DNA from: an uncultured Lentisphaerota bacterium
Lineage (GTDB): Bacteria; Verrucomicrobiota; Kiritimatiellia; CAIQIC01
Reading direction: 5' to 3'
DNA length: 64,000 nucleotides
Assembly (NCBI GenBank): GCA_903896925.1
Contig: CAITZM010000072.1
Span: forward strand, 62,001-126,000
Position 1 is the stretch's first letter, and every line of letters starts with the position of its first letter. The notes under the pieces were generated by a model. That model searched no databases and had not been told where the DNA came from. It worked only from the letters and a program-made list of their open reading frames with translations. This document shows, one piece after another, positions 57,792-64,000 of the stretch. A program made the translations under genes and the position numbers.

Positions 57792-59096
57792 ATGTTGCAC
57801 GATCCCAGCCATCACACGCCGCCGCCGCAGGCGGTCGAGGTCCAGCTCGGCGCGGCGGATCGCGACAGGTTGCGCCGGCTCGCGGGCGAGCTGGCCGCCA
57901 TCGCCGCGCTGCCTGTCCACGCCGCCAAGGCGCGGCTCTGGCGGCAGCTCAACGACCTCCAGTCGGCCCGCCCGATGGTCTGGATCAACGAGCTCTGCTG
58001 GCACGAGATGAACGTGGACGACGAGCTGACCCTGCGCTGCGAACATCCGTGGGCGCGCGACCAGGAGCGCGAGCTGCGCCGCACGCTCTACCAGTGGCGG
58101 CACCTGCCCGGCGACATGGTGATCGACGACCACCTCGCCAGCCCGCTCATGTTCCACAGCACGGACTTCGGCATCATGGAGGACGTGGACATCGTGCGGA
58201 CCGATGACAGCAGCGACGTCGTGTCGCGCCACTTCAAGATCCAGATCCGCGACGAGGCCGACCTCGCCAAGATCAAGATGCCGGTCGTCAGTCACAACGA
58301 GCTGGCGACCGAGCTGCACTACCAGGCGATGTGCGCGACCTACGCGGGCCTCATGCCGGTCAGAAAAGTCGGACAGACGCACCTCTGGTTCACGCCGTGG
58401 GACTATCTGATCCGCTGGTGGGGCATCGAGGAGGCGATGCTCGACATGCTTGAGCGGCCGGAGCTGGTCCATGCCGCCGTCGAGCGCATGGTGGATGCGT
58501 GGCTGGCCGAATTGGACCAGCTCGAAGCGCAAAACCTGCTCGCGCTGGACTGCAACAACACGCGCATCGGTTCCGGCGGCTACGGCTATACGCGGGCGCT
58601 GCCGGGCACACCCTTCGACCCAGCGCACGTGCGGCCGCACAATATGTGGGGCTGTTCCAACGCACAGATCTTCTCGGAGGTCTCGCCGGAGATGCACTGG
58701 GCGTTCGCCGTGCAGCACGACCTGCGCTGGCTCCAGCGCTGGGGGCTGACCTACTACGGCTGCTGCGAGCCGCTCTCCGGCAAGATCGAGGTCCTGCGGC
58801 GCATCCCGAACCTGCGGAAGATTTCCGTCAGCCCGTGGTGCAAGACCGGACAGCTCATCGCGCAGGTCGGCGGCGACTGGGTCCTGAGCCGCAAGCCCTC
58901 GCCGGCAATCCTGGCCGAGGACGCCTGGCATCCCGGGCGCGCCCGCGCCGCGCTCGTCGAATTCATGGAGGCCACCGGCGGCCGCTGTCACGTCGAGCTG
59001 ATCATGAAAGACATCTCCACCGTGCGCTATCAGCCGCAGCGCCTCTGGGAGTGGGAAAAGATCGCGATGGATGTGGCCGAGCAGTTCGCGCGCTGA
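57792..59096 (+). CDS. UroD-superfamily protein, methyltransferase-like
   Basis: This is about 434 residues. GAGGA precedes the ATG. FTPWDYLIRWWGIEEAMLDML, LDCNNTRIGSGGYGYTRALP, NMWGCSNAQIFSEVSPEMHW, YYGCCEPLSGKIEVLRRIPNLRKISVSP (in parts) and WVLSRKPSPAIL are typical of a long UroD-like subfamily found in PVC and anaerobic bacteria whose function is not settled. It is longer than HemE (~350) and than the corrinoid-linked homologue at 39194. No corrinoid protein gene is adjacent. Confidence 0.75.
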   Translation: MLHDPSHHTPPPQAVEVQLGAADRDRLRRLAGELAAIAALPVHAAKARLWRQLNDLQSARPMVWINELCWHEMNVDDELTLRCEHPWARDQERELRRTLYQWRHLPGDMVIDDHLASPLMFHSTDFGIMEDVDIVRTDDSSDVVSRHFKIQIRDEADLAKIKMPVVSHNELATELHYQAMCATYAGLMPVRKVGQTHLWFTPWDYLIRWWGIEEAMLDMLERPELVHAAVERMVDAWLAELDQLEAQNLLALDCNNTRIGSGGYGYTRALPGTPFDPAHVRPHNMWGCSNAQIFSEVSPEMHWAFAVQHDLRWLQRWGLTYYGCCEPLSGKIEVLRRIPNLRKISVSPWCKTGQLIAQVGGDWVLSRKPSPAILAEDAWHPGRARAALVEFMEATGGRCHVELIMKDISTVRYQPQRLWEWEKIAMDVAEQFAR

Positions 59097-59146
59097 CCAC
59101 CGGCCGCGGCAGACCAAAGTCCGGGGAAACATCCAGACCTGTCCTT

Positions 59147-59184
59147 CAGCCGTATCGCACAGTTGTACACGTGTGCGATGCTGC
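59147..59184. repeat. Imperfect palindrome sharing the GTTGTACA core
   Basis: TCGCACAGTTGTACACGTGT with flanking CAGC/GCTG arms lies in the convergent gap between the UroD-like and outer-membrane-like genes. The core matches 48965-49010 closely. Here a terminator role is also possible. Confidence 0.6.
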
Positions 59185-59208
59185 AGGAAAGACTTGGAGC
59201 GGCGACGG

Positions 59209-60069
59209 TCAGCGGTTGTGGACCGGCGTGTGCGGGGTCTTGTCCGCACCGCCGAAGTTGTAGCCGAAGACGATGAACGACTGGATGCGCGGCGAGTCCG
59301 TGGTCACGCCGAACATCGGGACCAGGTCGAGGTGGGTGTTGTGGGTGGGCCGCCACTGCACGCTCGGGCCGATGACCAGGGTCTTCTCCGGGTCGGCGCG
59401 CTCCCCGGCGACGCTTTCCTGCGCATAGTTCAGTTCGTAGCCGACGCTCAGGCATTGGTCGATCAGCGTGTAGCTGGCCGCGTGGCTGAAGGCGAGTTCG
59501 CGGGTGCGCTCGCCGCCGGTCTCCTCTTCCCAGACGAAGTTCACGCCCCAGTGGATGCTCGGACCGAGCTGGTCGCCGAGCAGCAGCTTGCCCTCGAGCA
59601 CATTGGCACCATCCGGCACATACTTCGCCTCGCCATACAGCGTCGGGTTCAAGGGAATCTTACCCCAGTCGGCGAGCGCATAGCGCAGTTCGGCCGAGGT
59701 GTATTCCGGCTTGGTGATATGCCCTTTGTCCGTCATCCAGGCCTGGTAAACATCCACCTGCATCCGGCCCGGCAGACCGATTTCATATTCCGCCTCGTAG
59801 CGGTGCTTGCTGGTGCCATCCTTGAACCACTTTCCGCGCCACCAGCCCTCGACGCCCTGCGACCAGGGGGTCTGCTGCAGGTAAACGCGTGTGGTCGGGA
59901 AACGACGCTCGGTGGTCCACTCCGGCTGCTCGTAGGGCCCGACGGCCTGCGCTTCCTTCAAGGACAACGCACGGACTTCGATCTCCGGCACGGTCGTGTT
60001 GGTCTGCGCCGACGCCGCGAGCAAACCAAGACCAACAACGGCGATACAACCGATCAGATGCTGCTGCAT
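59209..60069 (-). CDS. Secreted beta-rich protein, probable outer-membrane barrel
   Basis: This is about 286 residues. The ATG at 60069, preceded by AGGGGAAC, opens a signal peptide (LIGCIAVVGLGLLAASAQ). The mature part is made of alternating polar/hydrophobic strands with aromatic girdles (AEYEIGLPGRMQVDVYQAWM, AELRYALADWGKIPLNPTLY, SVGYELNYAQES, SFIVFGYNF) and ends near an aromatic, as outer-membrane barrels do. It could be a porin-like or structural protein; no family can be named. Confidence 0.65.
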   Translation of the reverse strand: MQQHLIGCIAVVGLGLLAASAQTNTTVPEIEVRALSLKEAQAVGPYEQPEWTTERRFPTTRVYLQQTPWSQGVEGWWRGKWFKDGTSKHRYEAEYEIGLPGRMQVDVYQAWMTDKGHITKPEYTSAELRYALADWGKIPLNPTLYGEAKYVPDGANVLEGKLLLGDQLGPSIHWGVNFVWEEETGGERTRELAFSHAASYTLIDQCLSVGYELNYAQESVAGERADPEKTLVIGPSVQWRPTHNTHLDLVPMFGVTTDSPRIQSFIVFGYNFGGADKTPHTPVHNR

Positions 60070-60194
60070 GATGTTCCCCTGGGCGAATGGTTTTCCACAT
60101 AAGCGCACGGGCCGGCCAGAAAGTTTAAAAATAATTTTCGGGGGGTGTTTTTTTCGAGTTGCCGCGCCCCGCCGCCCGCCGCCAGAATCCGCCG

Positions 60195-60749
60195 ATGCCT
60201 GCGCCTCTGCCACCGCCCGCTGCCGACGACGATTTCGCGCTGATGAAGCGCGTGGCCACCGGCGAGACCGCCGCGTTCGCGACGCTCATCCGCCGCCATC
60301 AGGCCGCGCTGGTGAACTTTTTCCGGCGGCTCGGCGCTAGTAACGAGGCGGAAGACGTGGCGCAGGAGACGTTCCTGCGCGTGTGGCGCTATCGCACGCG
60401 CTACCGGCCGACGGCGAAGTTCACGACCTTCCTGTACACGCTTGCGCGCCACGCCTGGGCCGATCATCTGCGCCGGGCGCACAAGCAGGAGCGCGTGGTC
60501 GAGCGCGTCGGCGCCGAAACCGCGCCGCACGACGCGGCGGCCCAGGACACCGCGCGGCAGCGGCTCGACGCCCAGGTGGCGCTCGCGGCCCTGCCGGAAA
60601 AATTGCGGCTGGTCGTGGTGATGAGCCTCTATCAGGGACTGAAGTACGAGGACATCGGTGCGGCGTTGGCGATACCGGTAGGCACGGTCAAGTCGCGAAT
60701 GTTCCTCGCGATGATCCGTTTAAAGGAAGTGTTCGATGTCGAAAAATGA
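60195..60749 (+). CDS. ECF-type RNA polymerase sigma factor
   Basis: This is about 184 residues; I prefer the ATG at 60195 to a longer frame. DFALMKRVATGETAAFATLI and EAEDVAQETFLRVWRYRTRY are region 2; the C-terminal YEDIGAALAIPVGTVKSRM is the region 4 helix-turn-helix. It overlaps the next gene by 14 bp; that gene encodes its likely membrane anti-sigma factor. Target promoters cannot be inferred, though autoregulation is usual. Confidence 0.92.
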   Translation: MPAPLPPPAADDDFALMKRVATGETAAFATLIRRHQAALVNFFRRLGASNEAEDVAQETFLRVWRYRTRYRPTAKFTTFLYTLARHAWADHLRRAHKQERVVERVGAETAPHDAAAQDTARQRLDAQVALAALPEKLRLVVVMSLYQGLKYEDIGAALAIPVGTVKSRMFLAMIRLKEVFDVEK

Positions 60750-62064
60750 ACAAACCTGTTCGTGGTCGGAAGAAATTCCGGCCCTCCTGCTCGGCGAGCT
60801 TGGCCCCACCCGCGCCGGCGAGGTGGAGCAGCACATTTCCGGCTGCGCCGCGTGCCTAGCGCAGCGCGAAGCTTTCGGCCGTGTGCTCTTCCGCCTGCGC
60901 GCTCCGCAAGCGGAGCAACCGGTGCGCGATCTCGCGCCGGACATCCTCGCCCGACTGCCCGCTGCCGCAGCGACCTGGCAACGGCGCAGCTTCTGGCTGC
61001 GTGCCGCCGCGCTGGTGCTGGCGTCGGTGAGCGTCGGTGCCGCGTTTTTCTGGCACACTCACCGCGCCGCTGCCTTCGATCTGGCAGCCACGGTTCCGCC
61101 CTCCGCCATCCTCCATGAACCCCCCACCAGCTCTGCCTCCCCGGCCGATCGGGCGGCGGCCGTCGCCCAGGCGTCCGCGTGGCTGGAGCGTACGCAGGAA
61201 GCCGACGGCCACTGGGACACCGCGCGCTGGGGCGCGCAGCGGATGTACTCGATCGGCCTGACTTCGCTCGCCCTGCTGGCGCTCTCCGCCGACGAACATG
61301 CGGTGACGCCGTCGCAGCGCGCCGTGCTCGCGCGCGGACTCGACTGGCTCGCGGCGCAGCAGGGCGAGCACGGCCAACTCGGTCCCGACGGCTCCGCAAC
61401 GATGTACAACCACAGCATGGCCACGCTCGCGCTGCTCGAAGGCGTGGCGCTGGAGACGAACAGCGCACACCGTGCCGCGTGCCGGCGTGCGCTGGCCTTC
61501 ATCACCTCCGCACAGCGCGCGTCCGGCGGCTGGGGCTACTCGCGCGGGCCGGCGGAAAACGTCAACACCTCGATCACCGTCTGGCAGTTGCAGGCGCTGC
61601 TGCGGGCCGAGGCCCTGGGTTTTGCGGAGGTGCGGCCGCACGTCGCGCGCGGCCTCGCGTGGCTCGGCGAGCGCGTCAGCGCCGAGGGCCGCATGGGCTA
61701 CCGCCGCGCCGACGACTTCCCGAACGGCGCGGAGACGTTGACCGCCGCCGGCGCGCTGTGCCTGTTGCGCTCGGCGGACGGCACCCGCGACCCGCGCATC
61801 GCGCGGATGCTCGCCTGGGTCCGCGGCACGGCGGCGCAACCTGCAACGCCCGACTACTACCGCTGCTATTTCGTCAGCGCCGCGCTGGCCGCGGCCGGGG
61901 GCGGCGCCGACCCGGCGCTGGAGAAGATGCTCGGCGCGGTGCTCGCGCGCCAGACGCACGAGGGCGCCGAGGCCGGCAGCTGGACGCCCGGCGACCGCTG
62001 GGGCCGCGCCGGCGGCCGTATTTACGCCACCGCCATGGCCGTCCTGGCGCTGCAAGCCGGCTGA
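60736..62064 (+). CDS. Zinc-finger anti-sigma domain fused through a membrane helix to a terpene-cyclase-like toroid
   Basis: This is about 442 residues. The N-terminus is a zf-HC2 anti-sigma module (His33-x3-Cys37-x2-Cys40 in EQHISGCAAC, with LLLGELGPTRAGEV before it). One membrane helix follows (~78-96, LRAAALVLASVSVGAAFFW). Residues ~125-442 are repeated helical hairpins with QxxDGHW/GGWGY-type signatures (TQEADGHWDTARWG, GGWGYSRGPAENVNTSITVW) as in squalene-hopene cyclase and prenyltransferase toroids. The cyclase DxDD motif is not evident, so the toroid is more likely a ligand-binding or scaffold sensor than an enzyme. It presumably holds the upstream sigma factor inactive. Confidence 0.8.
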   Translation: MSKNEQTCSWSEEIPALLLGELGPTRAGEVEQHISGCAACLAQREAFGRVLFRLRAPQAEQPVRDLAPDILARLPAAAATWQRRSFWLRAAALVLASVSVGAAFFWHTHRAAAFDLAATVPPSAILHEPPTSSASPADRAAAVAQASAWLERTQEADGHWDTARWGAQRMYSIGLTSLALLALSADEHAVTPSQRAVLARGLDWLAAQQGEHGQLGPDGSATMYNHSMATLALLEGVALETNSAHRAACRRALAFITSAQRASGGWGYSRGPAENVNTSITVWQLQALLRAEALGFAEVRPHVARGLAWLGERVSAEGRMGYRRADDFPNGAETLTAAGALCLLRSADGTRDPRIARMLAWVRGTAAQPATPDYYRCYFVSAALAAAGGGADPALEKMLGAVLARQTHEGAEAGSWTPGDRWGRAGGRIYATAMAVLALQAG

Positions 62065-62117
62065 GGCCCGCCAATTTTCATACCGGGCCGCGGTCGATAA
62101 TGTTATAAACCCGCCCT

Positions 62118-63527
62118 GTGGCTACGTCTTCCATACCTCGTTGTCGCGCCGCCTATGGCGCCGATCTCGGCCGCCAGCGCCTGGTGCTGGTCCGCGCCGA
62201 GCGCGGCGGAGGCCTCACGACGCTGTGGAACGGCCCCGCCGAGGCGGCGCAGCTGAAGGCGGCCGGCCTCGAAATCGCCACCGCCGGCGCCGCCGGCCGC
62301 GCGCTGCTCGCGGCCGCCCTGCCCGCCACGGAGGCCTTCGCCCGCTGGATCGAGACGCCGCTGGTCGCGGCCGACAAGGCGCTGAAAGTGCTGCCGGCCC
62401 TGCTCGATGTGCAGCTGCCCTTCCCGCTTGAGACCTGCCTCTACGATTTTTCAAAGCTGCGGCCGGGCGCCGCCCAGAATTTCCGGGCGCTGGCCTGCGC
62501 CGCGCGCCGCACCGATATCGAGGCGCGGCTGGCGCAATTCGGCGCGCTCGGCCTCGAGCCCGCCCTGCTGACGCACGAAGGCCTCGCGCTCTGGCGGCAG
62601 GCCCAGGCGGAGATCCCGCTGGCGCCCGCGACCTTGCGCGTTGTCGCCTACCTCGGCGACGGGCGCACCACGCTCGCGGTCGGCAGCGGCGCGCAGGGCG
62701 GGGAACTCATCAGCCTCCACGGCATCCGGCTCGGCGCCGATGAACTCGCGCCGTCCGATGCGCCCGCCGTGCGCCAGTGGACCGGGCGCATCAGCCAGCT
62801 GCTGCGCGCGCTGCCCGCCGGCACCGCCGGCGAAGCGGTCCAGTGGCTGTGGTGCGGGCCGGGCGTGGAGCTGGCCGGGCCGCTCGAGGCCGCACTGGAG
62901 CAGGGCGACCGCGTCCGCTTCAAGACGCTGTCCGAACCGGCGCTGTTCCTGGCGCGCGCCCTCGCGCTGGCCGCGCTCGCGGGCGAGTCCGACGGCCAGC
63001 TCCGGAACGGCGACCTGACGCATCCGGCGCTGCTCGCCCACGTCGCCACCGGACACCGCCGGGCCGCGCTCAACCTGCTCTGCGCCGGCGGCGCGCTGCT
63101 CGCGCTCGGCCTCGGCTGGCAGATCTGGCTGCAGCAGACCAACGACCGCCTGCAAACGGACATCCTCGCCCGCGCGCAGGAGCTGAGCGGCAAGGCCAAC
63201 ATCCAGTACGGCACCGAAATCGCCACGGTCCAGGCCGCGCTCAAGCAGCGCGGGGCGGAGCTGCAGCCGTTCCTGGACGCGCTTGCGCCGGCGACCGCGC
63301 GCGATCTCGCCGCCATCCTCGAGGCCGCGCGCACCTGCCGCGTGTCGCTGGAAGCGCTCTCGCAGAGCGGCAAGTCGCTGATCCTGCGCGGCGCCACCGA
63401 CGACTGGAACCACTGCGATCCGCTGGCGGCGCAGTTGCGCGCGCGCGGCTACACCGTCGAGCTCTCCCGCGAGGAAGCCGGCGCGGATGAACTCGTCCGG
63501 TTCACGCTGAAGGGGACGCGCCGATGA
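62118..63527 (+). CDS. GspL/PilM-PilN-like secretion or pilus assembly protein
   Basis: This is about 469 residues from GTG at 62118. The N-terminal ~300 residues have an actin-like (PilM/GspL cytoplasmic) look (AAYGADLGRQRLVLVRAERG, LLDVQLPFPLETCLYDF). One membrane helix (~315-337, LNLLCAGGALLALGLGWQIWL) is followed by a coiled coil and a ferredoxin-like periplasmic domain (LILRGATDDWNHCDPLAAQL). This is the layout of GspL or of a PilM-PilN fusion. The stop overlaps the next gene by 4 bp. Confidence 0.65.
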   Translation: MATSSIPRCRAAYGADLGRQRLVLVRAERGGGLTTLWNGPAEAAQLKAAGLEIATAGAAGRALLAAALPATEAFARWIETPLVAADKALKVLPALLDVQLPFPLETCLYDFSKLRPGAAQNFRALACAARRTDIEARLAQFGALGLEPALLTHEGLALWRQAQAEIPLAPATLRVVAYLGDGRTTLAVGSGAQGGELISLHGIRLGADELAPSDAPAVRQWTGRISQLLRALPAGTAGEAVQWLWCGPGVELAGPLEAALEQGDRVRFKTLSEPALFLARALALAALAGESDGQLRNGDLTHPALLAHVATGHRRAALNLLCAGGALLALGLGWQIWLQQTNDRLQTDILARAQELSGKANIQYGTEIATVQAALKQRGAELQPFLDALAPATARDLAAILEAARTCRVSLEALSQSGKSLILRGATDDWNHCDPLAAQLRARGYTVELSREEAGADELVRFTLKGTRR

Positions 63528-64000
63528 ACGCCCCGACCACAGCCCGGATCCGGCTTGGCCTGGCACTCGCCGTGGCGGCCGCAGGCGTCCTGCTCACGCT
63601 CTACTCGCTCGCCGCGCTGTCCGAAGATCTAAGCAAGCTCGAGCGCAAGACCACCGCCCTCGCCACGTTACGCCGCCTCGCGGCCGACCAGCGCGGCACC
63701 CAGCGGGCCCTGGCGCCGTTCGAGGCGCTCGCCACCAAGCAGCCGCCCTCGCTGACCGACCTCGCCGCGAAGACCCTGCCGGGCATCGCGCCCGGCATCC
63801 GCCAGCGCGAAAGCCAGGGCGCGGCGAACGGCTGGCAGACGCGCCGCGTGGAGGTGAAGTTCGATGCCGCGCCGGCCGCGCTCGGCAGCTTCCTCGCCGC
63901 CGCCGCCGCCGCGCGACCGCCGTGGCGACTGGTGGAATGCGACCTCGTCGCCGGTGTGCCCGGTCCCGACACCGTCCGCGTCACGCTCCTGCTCGAAGCG
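63524..64000 (+). CDS. GspM/PilO-like protein, 3' end outside window
   Basis: The ATG at 63524 overlaps the previous stop (ATGA) and the frame stays open to the window edge (159 residues seen). A short cytoplasmic N-terminus, one membrane helix (~8-31, LGLALAVAAAGVLLTLYSLAAL), a coiled coil (EDLSKLERKTTALATLRRLA) and a beginning ferredoxin-like domain fit GspM or PilO. Coupling to the GspL-like gene supports an inner-membrane assembly platform for type II secretion or type IV pili. This is inference from architecture, as these families are weakly conserved. Confidence 0.6.
   Translation, partial: MNAPTTARIRLGLALAVAAAGVLLTLYSLAALSEDLSKLERKTTALATLRRLAADQRGTQRALAPFEALATKQPPSLTDLAAKTLPGIAPGIRQRESQGAANGWQTRRVEVKFDAAPAALGSFLAAAAAARPPWRLVECDLVAGVPGPDTVRVTLLLEA

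Overview
The window is GC-rich (third positions strongly G/C) and carries nine formylglycine sulfatases, several rhamnosidase-type glycoside hydrolases, many Tat leaders with RRDFLK-like motifs, and two kinds of dispersed palindromic repeat. Together these suggest a polysaccharide-degrading member of the PVC superphylum, most likely Kiritimatiellota or a close verrucomicrobial/lentisphaeral relative. That placement is inference: no rRNA, tRNA or ribosomal protein gene is visible to confirm it.

Region 1 (1-35569, all on the + strand) is a very long polysaccharide-utilisation array. It holds an SGNH hydrolase (cut by the window edge), a putative alpha/alpha-barrel enzyme, eight sulfatases, an agarase-like TIM-barrel protein, a GH99-like lipoprotein, a GH127-like enzyme, an esterase-GH106 fusion, a CE6-like esterase, a second GH106-like enzyme, a GH78-like rhamnosidase, a beta-helix protein and a GH144-like enzyme. 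Neighbours often overlap by 4-8 bp, so much of it is probably a few long transcripts. Sulfatases, two kinds of rhamnosidase and esterases together suggest a sulfated, probably acetylated, rhamnose-containing polysaccharide as target. No SusC/SusD pair and no sulfatase-maturating enzyme is present in the window.

Region 2 (35581-40899, - strand) begins with a Tat-exported DUF3795 protein. Upstream of it lies a tight five-gene operon: corrinoid protein, UroD-type methyltransferase, histidine kinase, receiver-PP2C phosphatase and STAS protein. This looks like a methyl-transfer module wired to a phosphorelay and partner-switching output. Region 3 (41242-48191) has another large GH106-like hydrolase, an 11-haem cytochrome c fused to a cytochrome b-type membrane domain, and the ninth sulfatase. 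Region 4 (48208-64000) is mostly housekeeping: pgl, tatD, a ROK kinase, a patatin phospholipase, a DUF167 protein, a secreted GH39/GH5-like enzyme, uvrC, a MIF-type tautomerase, dgkA, a second UroD-like protein, an outer-membrane-like protein, an ECF sigma factor with an unusual anti-sigma/terpene-cyclase-like fusion, and the start of a GspL/GspM-like secretion or pilus cluster.

The most unusual signal is the repeats. A palindrome close to TTTTCCAA-n3-TTGGAAAA occurs between genes and, in frame, in the leader/linker of six of the nine sulfatases. A second short repeat (about TTCGACTCCGCTCAGGGCAGGCC) lies in frame in the linkers of four. MITE-like elements with perfect terminal inverted repeats fill several gaps, and a perfect palindrome lies at the junction of the esterase-GH106 fusion. 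No transposase, CRISPR array or phage gene is visible.
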